Assembly: GCF_003635045.1 (NCBI RefSeq)
Contig: NZ_RBXT01000001.1
Coordinates: 1,426,001-1,490,000 of the forward strand
Length of the DNA: 64,000 bases
Direction of reading: 5' to 3'
DNA from: Terracoccus luteus
GTDB taxonomy: Bacteria > Actinomycetota > Actinomycetes > Actinomycetales > Dermatophilaceae
Position numbers and translations under genes: made by a program. Below the pieces are notes generated by a model, which searched no databases, was not told the origin of the DNA, and was given only the letters and a program-made list of their open reading frames with translations. Shown here one piece after another: positions 23,215 to 31,387 of the stretch. Numbering within the stretch: position 1 is the first letter of the stretch; every line of letters starts with the position of its first letter.

Positions 23215-25895
23215 GGCCGGCCCACCCGCTCACCGGCGAGCACCCGCTCGGCCCAGCGGGCCACGCGGGCGCGGTCGATCTTGGAGGCGTGACGGATGTC
23301 GACCGGCATCCGGTCGGTGACGAGCACGGCGGCGACGCCCACTGCAGCAGCGCCACGGACCGCGCGGGCGAGGTCGGCGTCGGCGAGCCCGGGACGGGCG
23401 CAGCCGGTCGTCGTCACGACGACGACCGGCTGCTGCGTGCCCACCGGGCCGACCCCGACGAACGCCGCGAGGGCGACGTCGCCGACAGCCTCTACCCGTT
23501 GCTCGGGGCCCACCGGCGTGAGGGGGCCGTCGGCGGTGGTGACGACGTGCACGAGCCGGCCCTCGACCCAGAGGCGGCCGTCGTCGTCGAGGTGCCCGAC
23601 GTCGCCGGTGCGGTGCCACCCGTGGTCGCGGGAGCTGTCGGCCTCGGTGGCCCACAGCTGGTCGTACCGGTCCTTGACGTGGTCGGCACGGACGCAGATC
23701 TCGCCTGTCGTCCCCGTGGCGTCGGCGAGGGCGCCGGTCGCACGACCGTCGGCGTCGAGAGCACTGAGGGCGACGGTCACTCCGGGCACCGGGTGGCCGA
23801 CGCAGACGCCGTCCCCGTGGCCGGCGGCGTCGATCTGGGCGAGCGAGATGTCGGCGACGGGCAGGCACTCGGTCATGCCGTAGGGCGTGTGCAGCCGCGC
23901 CTGGGGGACGAGGGCGGCCACCTCGTGCAGCAGCGACGCGGGCACCGGGGCGCCGGCGGACATGAGCAGTCGCACTCCGGCCAGAGCCGAACGGTGTTGT
24001 GGCGTCAGCGAGCTCGCGGTATGCACGACGTTGCGCAGGGCGGCGGGGGAGGCGAAGACCACGGTGCCCTCGACCGCGGCGACGGCGTCGGCCAGCGCTG
24101 TCGCGGTGAGGGTGGCCGGGGCGGTGACGTCCATGTCGGGCACCGCCGAGGCGAGCCCGAGGGCGGGACCGTAGAGCGCGAAGGGGGCGAAGGCGGCCAC
24201 GAGGCGGTCGTCGGCCGTCAGGCCGTACGTGGCCCGCAGCGCCGCGAGCTGCGCCCGCAGCTGCCGGCCGCGGTAGACGACCCCCTTGGGGGCGCCGGTG
24301 GCGCCCGACGTGAAGAGGACGGCGCACTCCGCGTCGTCGCCGCGCGGGGTGGGGACGACGTCGGGACGCCGCCGACCGGCATCCACGAGCTCGCCGACGG
24401 ATGCCGTCACGCCGAGCGCGCGCTCGACGGCGCGCGGCAGGCGCGGGCCGGACACGACGCGCGCGCCCGGCACGCGCATGGCGGCCGCGGCGGCCAGTCC
24501 GCGGTCGATCGCGATGAGGTGGTCCGGGCGGGCACCGCGGAGGGCCCGGCCCATGCGGCGCAGACCGAGGCCCGCGTCGGCGACGACGACCGAGGCACCG
24601 GCCTGCCAGCACGCGTAGACGGCGAGGGTGAGGTCGGCACCGGGCGGGACGAGCAGGGCGACCCGGTGGCCCGGCCGAACACCGTGCAGGACGAGCCCCG
24701 CGGCGAGGTCACGCACCCGCTGCTCCAGCAGGTCGAACCCGATGCGGCGACCCTCGCCCCCGAGCTCGACGACCGCCGTGGCGGGGTCACCGGCGCGGTC
24801 GAGCAGGCCCTGCCAGAGGGGCGCGTGGGTGTCGGGAAGTGGCCTCTCAACGGTGGAGGTGGCGTCGGGAAGTGGCCTCTCGACGGTGGCGGTGATCCAG
24901 CGCCAGGCGTCGTCGACCGCCCGGGGGGCGTCCTCGACGACGAGGTGCGAGGCGCCCTCGTACCGGTGCACGTCGGCGTGCGGCATCCGCTCGCGGAGGT
25001 CGGCCAGGTGCACCCCGGTGAAGACCGGGTCGCGCGGGCCCCACAGCAGCAGCGCGGGCACGTCGAGGTGCCTGACACCCTCGGCGATGGTGTCGAGCGT
25101 GCCGGCGCTCTCGTGCTCGCCCTCGAAGGGGATGTCGGCGACGAAGTCACCCACGGCGACCCGCCGCGACACCGAGTCGTAGGGGGCCGCGAACGCGTCC
25201 CGCACCGGTGCGGGCAGCGGCGGGCGCGACAGGGCCGTCGTCGCCCGTACGAACGTCGGTGTCACGACGCACGACAGCTGCCGGATGCCGGGGGTGCGGG
25301 CGAGGCGGATGAGGCCGGGGGCGGCCGACCCGGCCGGTTGGTGCACCGCGGTGTTGGTGAGCACGACGGCGCGCAGCTGCTCCCGGTGGGCCAGGGCCCA
25401 GCCCAGCGACACCGGGCCACCCCAGTCGTGGGCGACGGTGACGACGGGGCCCGTGATGCCCAGGGCCGCGGTCAGCGCACCGAGGTCGTCGACCCGCTGC
25501 GCCAGGGTGCGCGGTGCCGTGCGCTCGGAGAAGCCCATGCCGAGCTGGTCGACGGCGACGACGCGCCAGCCGCGCGGGGCGGCCGCGACGAGGCGCCGCC
25601 ACAGGTAGCTCCACGTCGGGTTGCCGTGCACGGCGAGCACCGTGCCCTGCCCGTCCGGGCCGGACGGGTCGACGCGGTTGTCGAGCACGTGCCAGCGACG
25701 GGTCGACCGCCCGGCGGCGTCGGACGTGCCGTCGGTGTCGGGCACGTCGACGTACCGCGACCAACGAGCATCCACCCCCGGGAGCCGCTCGAGCACGTCG
25801 TCGGCCAGTCCCGCGTGCGACGGCGCCGTGGCCGGGCGCACGCCATCGGCGACGGGGCCGTCAGGGGCGGTCACGTCGGAGGGGGCGAGAATCAC
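23211..25895 (-). CDS. oleBC: OleBC fusion: beta-lactone decarboxylase plus beta-lactone synthetase
   Basis: An 894-aa fusion. Residues about 1-340 are an alpha/beta-hydrolase of the haloalkane-dehalogenase type (HGNPTWSYLWRRL; nucleophile D in VAHDWGGPVSLGW; C-terminal SHLVVEDAP), matching OleB, which removes CO2 from beta-lactones to give cis-alkenes. Residues about 375-894 are an AMP-forming ligase (LFTSGATGAPKGVVYRG, GMTECLPVADIS, HRTGDVGHLDDDGRLW), matching OleC, which makes the beta-lactone. The linker holds an 11-residue tandem duplication (STVERPLPD twice). GTG 25895 overlaps the oleA stop. Fused OleBC is known from actinobacteria. Confidence 0.92.
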   Translation of the reverse strand: MILAPSDVTAPDGPVADGVRPATAPSHAGLADDVLERLPGVDARWSRYVDVPDTDGTSDAAGRSTRRWHVLDNRVDPSGPDGQGTVLAVHGNPTWSYLWRRLVAAAPRGWRVVAVDQLGMGFSERTAPRTLAQRVDDLGALTAALGITGPVVTVAHDWGGPVSLGWALAHREQLRAVVLTNTAVHQPAGSAAPGLIRLARTPGIRQLSCVVTPTFVRATTALSRPPLPAPVRDAFAAPYDSVSRRVAVGDFVADIPFEGEHESAGTLDTIAEGVRHLDVPALLLWGPRDPVFTGVHLADLRERMPHADVHRYEGASHLVVEDAPRAVDDAWRWITATVERPLPDATSTVERPLPDTHAPLWQGLLDRAGDPATAVVELGGEGRRIGFDLLEQRVRDLAAGLVLHGVRPGHRVALLVPPGADLTLAVYACWQAGASVVVADAGLGLRRMGRALRGARPDHLIAIDRGLAAAAAMRVPGARVVSGPRLPRAVERALGVTASVGELVDAGRRRPDVVPTPRGDDAECAVLFTSGATGAPKGVVYRGRQLRAQLAALRATYGLTADDRLVAAFAPFALYGPALGLASAVPDMDVTAPATLTATALADAVAAVEGTVVFASPAALRNVVHTASSLTPQHRSALAGVRLLMSAGAPVPASLLHEVAALVPQARLHTPYGMTECLPVADISLAQIDAAGHGDGVCVGHPVPGVTVALSALDADGRATGALADATGTTGEICVRADHVKDRYDQLWATEADSSRDHGWHRTGDVGHLDDDGRLWVEGRLVHVVTTADGPLTPVGPEQRVEAVGDVALAAFVGVGPVGTQQPVVVVTTTGCARPGLADADLARAVRGAAAVGVAAVLVTDRMPVDIRHASKIDRARVARWAERVLAGERVGRP
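24831..24889 (-). repeat. 33-bp-period tandem duplication in the OleB-OleC linker
   Basis: GTCGGGAAGTGGCCTCTC begins two 26-base copies (24831-24856 and 24864-24889) that differ at one base (AACGG/GACGG). It encodes TVERPLPD twice, in frame, exactly between the two enzyme domains. Confidence 0.8.
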
Positions 25896-26914
25896 CAGGC
25901 GATCTCGAGGCAGGACACGTTGAGGCCCGACCCGACGCCGAGCAGCAGCACGCGGTCGCCCGACTGCAGCGAGTCGACCTCCTGCGCGAGGGTGACAGCG
26001 ACCGCGGCGGGCCCGATGTTGCCCCGGGTGGGGAAGGTGAGCGGCACGCGGTCGGCGGGCAGCTCGAGGGCCTCGCACATGGCGTTGGTGTGCACGGTCG
26101 AGACCTGGTGCGCGACGTAGCGGTCCATGTCGCTCCAGTCGAACTCGGCCTTGGCGTCCTCCCACGTCTCGCGCGACAGGGCGATGCCGGCCTCGAGCAG
26201 GCCGCGGGTGTCGGTGCGCATCCACTCGAGGTCACCCACGCAGAGGTCGTGGTGCTCGGTGCCCGCACGGGCGACGCCACCGACGATGCGGTGACCCTCG
26301 GGGTGCTGGTCGGCGCGGCCGAGCACCATCGCCGCGGCGCCGGAGCCCAGCGTCAGCGTGGCGAACTGCGACAGGACGTCGTTGGCGGTCGCGTCGGGCT
26401 GCGACAGGCGCTCGAGCGTGACCTCCTGCGTGTGCCGCGAGCTCTCGCCGTCGACGACGACGGCGTAGTCGATCTGCCCGGCGTCGATCATCGTGGCGGC
26501 GAGCTGCATGCCGTTGACGAAGCCGAGGCAGGCGTTGGCGAGGTCGAAGTTGAGGCAGCTCGTCGGCAGCCCGAGCGCGTGGTGGATCTGCACTGCCATC
26601 GACGGCTCGAGGTGCTCTCGCGACACCGACGTGTTGACCATGAGCCCGACGCGCGAGGGGTCGATGCCGGCCTCGGCCAGCGCCTTCGCACCCGCGGTCG
26701 CCGCACCCTCGGTGAAGCTGACGCCCTCGGGCCACCAGCGCCGCTCACGGATGCCGGCGAGCCGCTCGAGCATCCCCGAGCGGAGCCCGACGCGGGCGTA
26801 GGTCTCGAGCAGCTTCTCGTCGAAGGCGTCGGACGTCATCACCACCGGGGCGTCGACGGCGCAGACGGACAGGACCGCCGTGTTCGCGTACCGGAAGGTT
26901 GCGTTTCCGCTCAT
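25892..26914 (-). CDS. oleA: OleA, thiolase-fold acyl-CoA condensing enzyme
   Basis: A 340-aa enzyme that joins two fatty acyl-CoAs head to head to give a 2-alkyl-3-ketoacid. The triad is C129 in NACLGFVNGMQ, H269 in AHQVSTVH and N299 in TRGNIGPAA. The N-terminus MSGNATFRYANTAVLSV is the family signature. The ATG at 26914 is preceded by AAGGGG; an upstream in-frame ATG (26944) is less likely. It is the first gene of the ole operon, and its stop overlaps the oleBC start. Confidence 0.93.
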   Translation of the reverse strand: MSGNATFRYANTAVLSVCAVDAPVVMTSDAFDEKLLETYARVGLRSGMLERLAGIRERRWWPEGVSFTEGAATAGAKALAEAGIDPSRVGLMVNTSVSREHLEPSMAVQIHHALGLPTSCLNFDLANACLGFVNGMQLAATMIDAGQIDYAVVVDGESSRHTQEVTLERLSQPDATANDVLSQFATLTLGSGAAAMVLGRADQHPEGHRIVGGVARAGTEHHDLCVGDLEWMRTDTRGLLEAGIALSRETWEDAKAEFDWSDMDRYVAHQVSTVHTNAMCEALELPADRVPLTFPTRGNIGPAAVAVTLAQEVDSLQSGDRVLLLGVGSGLNVSCLEIAW

Positions 26915-27028
26915 GCTGGCCCCTTGCGCCTGTCTCTTCGTCATGCCGTGTCTCGTGTCGGGCCGGTCGGTGTCCCGACCCCCCGAGAGGCGTCGCCGAC
27001 CCGCGCGGCGGCGCCTCATGTGTACCCG

Positions 27029-27034
27029 AAAGTA
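27029..27034 (-). promoter_or_regulatory. Possible -10 box of the ole operon
   Basis: TACTTT on the minus strand, in the only AT-richer patch between oleA and the divergent polymerase gene, would give a leader of about 105 nt. Weak, position-based call. Confidence 0.3.
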
Positions 27035-27094
27035 GATCACGTCCGCGGGGGTGCGCTCGCACCGTGCCACCCGGCATCCGTGGTGGAATCGCCC

Positions 27095-28069
27095 ATGGCC
27101 CCCGCGTCGAGCAAGACTCCCGCCGTCGAGATCGAGGTCGACGACCGGGTCGTGCGCCTCAGCAGTCCCGACCGCGTCTACTTCTCCGAGCGCGGCGAGA
27201 CCAAGCGCGACCTGCTCGACTACTACCTCTCGGTCGGCCCCGGGATCGTGCGGGCCCTGCGCGAGCGACCGTGCATGCTGCACCGCTTCCCCAAGGGGGT
27301 CGACGGGCCCAAGGTGCACCAGAAGCGCCTGCCCGCCGGGGCGCCGCCGTGGGTGCAGACGGTGCGGCTGCACTTCCCGCGCTACGGGCTGCACGCCGAC
27401 GAGCTGTGCGTCACCCACCTCGCCGACGTGGCGTGGGCGGTGCAGATGTCGACGGTCGAGTTCCACCCGTGGAACAGCCGCCGCGCCGACACCGAGAAGC
27501 CCGACGAGTGGCGCATCGACCTCGACCCCATGCCCGACTGCCCTTTCGACACGGTGCGTCGCGCCGCGGCGGTGACGCACGAGGTGCTGGACGAGCTCGG
27601 CGCCGTGGGCTGGCCCAAGACGTCGGGCGGCTCGGGGCTGCACGTCTACGTGCGCATCGACCCGCAGTGGGGCTTCTCCGACGTGCGCCGTGGCGCCCTC
27701 GCCTTCGCCCGCGAGGTCGAGCGACGGATGCCGGACGACGTGACGACGACGTGGTGGCGCAAGGACCGTTCACCCAGCGACCTCTTCGTCGACTACAACC
27801 AGAACGCCCGCGACCACACCATCGCGGCGGCCTACAGCGTTCGCGGCAACGCCCGCGGAACGGTCTCGGCCCCGCTGCGGTGGGACGAGGTCGCCGACGT
27901 CGAGCCGCAGGACCTCACCATCGCGACGATGCCGGCGAGGTTCGCCGAGCTGGGCGACCTGCACGAGGGCATCGACGACGCCGTCTTCGACTTCTCGGCG
28001 CTGCTCGAGTGGGCCGACCGCGACGAGCGGGAGGGTGCAGCCGTTCCCCCGGAACCCGACGCACAATGA
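27095..28069 (+). CDS. Second LigD-type polymerase/primase domain protein
   Basis: A 324-aa stand-alone LigD-type polymerase, paralogous to the protein at 7489-8571. Motifs are RIDLDPMPDCPFD (acidic metal site), WPKTSGGSGLHVYVRI and FVDYNQNARDHTIAAAYS. The N-terminus starts at ATG 27095 with EIEVDDRVVRLSSPDRVYF. The catalytic motifs are intact and there is no ligase or Ku gene next to it. The next gene downstream (glutathione peroxidase) is 61 nt away. Confidence 0.9.
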   Translation: MAPASSKTPAVEIEVDDRVVRLSSPDRVYFSERGETKRDLLDYYLSVGPGIVRALRERPCMLHRFPKGVDGPKVHQKRLPAGAPPWVQTVRLHFPRYGLHADELCVTHLADVAWAVQMSTVEFHPWNSRRADTEKPDEWRIDLDPMPDCPFDTVRRAAAVTHEVLDELGAVGWPKTSGGSGLHVYVRIDPQWGFSDVRRGALAFAREVERRMPDDVTTTWWRKDRSPSDLFVDYNQNARDHTIAAAYSVRGNARGTVSAPLRWDEVADVEPQDLTIATMPARFAELGDLHEGIDDAVFDFSALLEWADRDEREGAAVPPEPDAQ

Positions 28070-28130
28070 GGTGGCGGGCACCCGCCCCGCCCTGGCCGCC
28101 TCGTGCGACCTGCCCGACCGGAGGAGAACC

Positions 28131-28613
28131 GTGACCACGCTCAGCGACTTCAGCGCCACCACCCTGACGGGGCAGGAGCAGCCGCTCTCGGAGTACGAGG
28201 GCGACGTCGTGCTCGTCGTCAACACCGCGAGCAGGTGCGGGTTCACCCCGCAGCTCGCCGGGCTGGAACGGCTGCAGGAGACGTACGGCGCGCGGGGCCT
28301 GCGGGTGCTCGGCTTCCCATGCAACCAGTTCGGCAGCCAGGAGCCGGGCACCGAGGACGAGATCGGTGAGTTCTGCCAGAAGAACTACGGCGTGACCTTC
28401 CCCATGTTCGCCAAGGTCGACGTCAACGGCCGCGACGCGCACCCCGTCTGGAAGTGGCTGCGGTCGCAGCGCGGCGGCCTCATCGGCGACAAGATCCGCT
28501 GGAACTTCACGAAGTTCCTCGTCGGCCGTGACGGCCGGGTGCTCGGTCGCTACGCCCCCAACACCGACCCCGCGTCGATCGCCGACGACATCGAGAAGGC
28601 CCTCGAGGCCTGA
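28131..28613 (+). CDS. Glutathione peroxidase-family thiol peroxidase
   Basis: A 160-aa protein of the glutathione-peroxidase fold. The peroxidatic cysteine is in NTASRCGFTPQLAGL (Cys, not Sec), followed by the family motifs LGFPCNQFGSQEPG and KWNFTKF-like RWNFTKFLVGRDG. Actinobacteria make mycothiol and use thioredoxin, so the reductant is probably not glutathione. The GTG at 28131 follows GAGGAGAACC at ideal spacing; the longer ATG frame reads through the upstream gene's end. Confidence 0.92.
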   Translation: MTTLSDFSATTLTGQEQPLSEYEGDVVLVVNTASRCGFTPQLAGLERLQETYGARGLRVLGFPCNQFGSQEPGTEDEIGEFCQKNYGVTFPMFAKVDVNGRDAHPVWKWLRSQRGGLIGDKIRWNFTKFLVGRDGRVLGRYAPNTDPASIADDIEKALEA

Positions 28614-28635
28614 CCGGGGCGGCGTCCTCGACCCC

Positions 28636-28641
28636 TACGAT
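28636..28641 (+). promoter_or_regulatory. -10 box, leaderless start of pabB
   Basis: TACGAT ends 6 nt before the GTG at 28648. Confidence 0.5.
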
Positions 28642-28647
28642 CTGCGG

Positions 28648-29715
28648 GTGGACCACGCCACCTTCGCCGACCGCACCGCCCACGGTGTCGTCGACGTGCG
28701 CCGCGGCGACGACGCCCTCGAGGCACTCTCGGCGGGCGAGGGGTTCTGGGCCGTCGTGGCCACCTTCGAGGGTGCCGTCACCGCCGTCCGCTTCGCCCAC
28801 GTCGAGCCCCGGATGCCGGGTGGCCCGGCCGGTGCCCTGGGGGAGGTGTCGACCCCCGTGACGCCTCCACCGGCCTGGCGGCCGCTCGACGGCGACTGGC
28901 ACACCTCGCTCGACCGTGACGCCTACGTCGCCGCGGTGCAGGAGGTGCGCTCGCGCATCGCCGCCGGGACCGTCTACCAGGTCAACGTGTGCCGGGTCGT
29001 CAGCCACCGGCTCGACGACGGGGCCGACCTCGACGGTCTCGACTCGCTGCTGCGACAGGGCAACCCGGCCCCGCACGCCGCGCGCATCCGGTGCGCCGAG
29101 GCGGGTCTCGACGTGGTCTGCGCGTCACCCGAGCTGTACCTGGGGGTGCGTGACGGCCGCGTCGTCAGCCGCCCCATCAAGGGCACCGCGCCCACCGCCG
29201 AGCAGCTGCTGCCGAAGGACCACGCCGAGAACGTCATGATCGTCGACCTCGTGCGCAACGACCTGTCGCCCGTGAGCCGGCCCGGCACCGTCTCGGTCGA
29301 CGAGCTGTGCGTCGTCGAGACGCACCCCGGGCTCGTCCACCTCGTCTCGACCGTCTCCGGCCGGCTGCGTGCGGGCACGACGTGGCGTGACGTCCTCGCC
29401 GCCGCCTACCCGCCCGGGTCGGTGAGCGGTGCGCCGAAGTCGAGTGCGCTCCAGGCCATCGCCGACCTCGAGCCGGTGCCTCGCGGGCCCTACTGCGGGG
29501 CGGTCGGCTGGGTCGACGCCGGGGCCGACGCCGCCGAGCTGGCGGTCGGCATCCGCACGTTCTGGGCCGAGCGGGACGCCGGGGGTGGGCGGTGGCTGCG
29601 GTTCGGGACCGGGGCCGGCATCACGTGGCACTCCGACCCCGTCGGGGAGTGGCGCGAGACCGAGCTCAAGGCTGCGCGTCTCGTGGGGCTGGCCGCCGGC
29701 GCTGTGTCACCATGA
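28648..29715 (+). CDS. pabB: Aminodeoxychorismate synthase component I (PabB-like)
   Basis: A 355-aa chorismate-binding enzyme. The C-terminal catalytic domain shows AAGTVYQVNVCRV, SPELYLGVRDG, RPIKGTAPT, DLVRNDLSPV, VETHPGLVHLVSTVSG, and SGAPKSSALQAIADLEP with a following GPYCGAVGW. It would make 4-amino-4-deoxychorismate for folate. Anthranilate synthase is excluded mainly by the next gene, a PabC-type lyase that starts on its stop codon. The N-terminal 95 residues are short for the family. No PabA glutaminase is in the window. Confidence 0.87.
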   Translation: MDHATFADRTAHGVVDVRRGDDALEALSAGEGFWAVVATFEGAVTAVRFAHVEPRMPGGPAGALGEVSTPVTPPPAWRPLDGDWHTSLDRDAYVAAVQEVRSRIAAGTVYQVNVCRVVSHRLDDGADLDGLDSLLRQGNPAPHAARIRCAEAGLDVVCASPELYLGVRDGRVVSRPIKGTAPTAEQLLPKDHAENVMIVDLVRNDLSPVSRPGTVSVDELCVVETHPGLVHLVSTVSGRLRAGTTWRDVLAAAYPPGSVSGAPKSSALQAIADLEPVPRGPYCGAVGWVDAGADAAELAVGIRTFWAERDAGGGRWLRFGTGAGITWHSDPVGEWRETELKAARLVGLAAGAVSP

Positions 29716-30593
29716 ACACCCGCGAGCGAACGGACGAGACCGACAGCATGAGCACGAACACACGCGTCTGGGTCGACGGCGACCTCGTCGAGCCCACCCG
29801 GGCCGCCGTCTCCGCCCTCGACCACGCCGTCACCGTCGGTGACGGCGTCTTCGAGACGGCCAAGATCGTCGACGGCGCACCCTTCGCGGTGTCTCGCCAC
29901 CAGCAGCGGCTGCTGCGCTCGGCGGCCGGCCTGGGTCTCCCGGCCCCTGACCTCGCCGTCGTCGAGAAGGGCATCGCGGCCGTGCTCGACGGTCCGCCCA
30001 TCGAGTTCGGTCGTCTGCGCTGGAGCGTCACCGGCGGCGTGGGCCCCCTCGGCTCCGACCGTGACGACGCCGCGTTGACCTACATCGTGCTCGCCGCCGA
30101 CCAGGCCCGCCCCCCGGCATCCGGCAAGCTCGCGGTCGTGCCGTGGACCCGCAACGAGCGCTCGGCCGTCGCGGGCCTCAAGACCACCTCGTACGCCGAG
30201 AACGTCGTCGCCCTCGCTCGGGCCAAGTCGGTCGGTGCGATCGAGGCGGTGTTCGCGAACACCCGCGGCGAGCTGTGCGAGTGCACCGGCAGCAACGTCT
30301 TCGTCGTCGTCGACGGCGAGGTGCTGACGCCGCCGCTCGACTCCGGCGCCCTCGGCGGCATCACGCGCGAGCTGACGATCGAGTGGGCCCGCGAGGCCGA
30401 CGTGCCCGTCCGCGAGACGGCGCTGCCGCTCGACGTGCTCGGGAGCGCCGACGAGGTCTTCATCACCAGCTCGACGAAGGACGTGCTCCCGGTGCACGCC
30501 GTCGACGAGCGCGAGCTGCCCGCCCCCTGGCCACTGACCGAGCGGCTGCAGGCCGTGTTCCGCGAGCGCGCGGCAGGAGACCTCGACCCGTGA
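29712..30593 (+). CDS. pabC: Aminodeoxychorismate lyase (PabC-like, class IV PLP enzyme)
   Basis: A 293-aa class IV aminotransferase-fold enzyme. The PLP lysine is in VAGLKTTSYAENVVALA, with EAVFANTRGELCECTGSNVF and GGITRELTIEW as phosphate-binding segments. Next to pabB it should release pyruvate from aminodeoxychorismate to give p-aminobenzoate, though a branched-chain or D-amino acid aminotransferase cannot be fully excluded. ATG 29712 overlaps the pabB stop; an internal ATG at 29748 (MSTNTRVW) is the start that best fits family length. Confidence 0.87.
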   Translation: MNTRERTDETDSMSTNTRVWVDGDLVEPTRAAVSALDHAVTVGDGVFETAKIVDGAPFAVSRHQQRLLRSAAGLGLPAPDLAVVEKGIAAVLDGPPIEFGRLRWSVTGGVGPLGSDRDDAALTYIVLAADQARPPASGKLAVVPWTRNERSAVAGLKTTSYAENVVALARAKSVGAIEAVFANTRGELCECTGSNVFVVVDGEVLTPPLDSGALGGITRELTIEWAREADVPVRETALPLDVLGSADEVFITSSTKDVLPVHAVDERELPAPWPLTERLQAVFRERAAGDLDP

Positions 30594-31141
30594 GCACCGA
30601 CCAGCACGAGCACCCCGACGCCGGCCCCGACGGTCGAGTCGACGGGCGCCCCGACGTACGTCCCGGCAGGGGCTCGGACACGCGTCAGGACCGGCGCGGT
30701 GACGTCGACTACGGCGACCGCAACGTCACCCTCGACGCGGACGAGGACCGGTGGGCCTGGCGGGCAAAGCTGCGCCGCAACAAGGCGACCCATCTCGCGT
30801 ACCGCATCGCCGTCGGCGTCGTCGGCGGCATCGTCACCATCGGTGGGCTCATCATGGTGCCCGCCCCCGGCCCGGGCTGGCTCGTCGTCTTCGCCGGCAT
30901 CGCCATCCTCGCCAGCGAGTTCGAGTTCGCCCAGCGGCTGCTCGCCTTCGGCAAGCGCCAGCTGGAGCGTTGGAACCGCTGGCTGATGGCCCAGCCCGTC
31001 TGGGTGCGGGGGCTCGTCGGCCTGGCCACCCTCGCCTTCGTGTGGCTGCTGTTCTGGGGCTACTTCGCCTGGCAGGGCGTGCCGCAGTTCGTGCCCGACT
31101 GGGCCGCCCAGTGGCTCCAGCGGCTGCCCGGGGTCGACTGA
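30590..31141 (+). CDS. PGPGW-motif membrane protein (TIGR02611 type)
   Basis: A 183-aa protein with a hydrophilic N-terminal 65 residues, then a conserved two-helix segment containing MVPAPGPGWLVVFAGIAILA followed by SEFEFAQRLL, and a final helix (LVGLATLAFVWLLFWGYFAW). This is the actinobacterial PGPGW/TIGR02611 family, whose role is not known. The GTG at 30590 overlaps the pabC stop, so it is co-transcribed with the folate genes, although a functional link is not evident. Confidence 0.8.
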   Translation: MSTDQHEHPDAGPDGRVDGRPDVRPGRGSDTRQDRRGDVDYGDRNVTLDADEDRWAWRAKLRRNKATHLAYRIAVGVVGGIVTIGGLIMVPAPGPGWLVVFAGIAILASEFEFAQRLLAFGKRQLERWNRWLMAQPVWVRGLVGLATLAFVWLLFWGYFAWQGVPQFVPDWAAQWLQRLPGVD

Positions 31142-31234
31142 CCGCGCCCGCGTCGGTGCCGCCCGGGGGGCGATTTCCGGTCGCCGCACACGACCGGCTA
31201 TCGTTCATCCGTCGCCCGCCACCGGTGGGCGCCC

Positions 31235-31311
31235 GGACGTATAGCTCAGTTGGTTAGAGCGCTCGCTTCACACGCGAGAGGTCAGGGGTTCGAGTCCCTT
31301 TACGTCCACCA
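31235..31311 (+). tRNA. tRNA-Val (CAC)
   Basis: The acceptor arms GGACGTA and TACGTCC pair, the anticodon stem enclosing TTCACAC gives anticodon CAC, and the T-arm is AGGGG-TTCGAGT-CCCTT. CCA is encoded (31309-31311). This is the second valine tRNA in the window; it reads GTG, complementing the GAC tRNA at 14280. Confidence 0.96.
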
Positions 31312-31318
31312 GCGCACG

Positions 31319-31353
31319 ACGACGGCCCCGCCCCTCTCGGGCGGGGCCGTCGT
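31319..31353 (+). terminator. Terminator after tRNA-Val(CAC)
   Basis: A perfect 15-bp stem (ACGACGGCCCCGCCC and its complement) with a CTCTC loop, 7 nt after the encoded CCA. Confidence 0.85.
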
Positions 31354-31387
31354 GGTGTCCGCGGCGGTGCTCCGGCGTCACCGGCCC

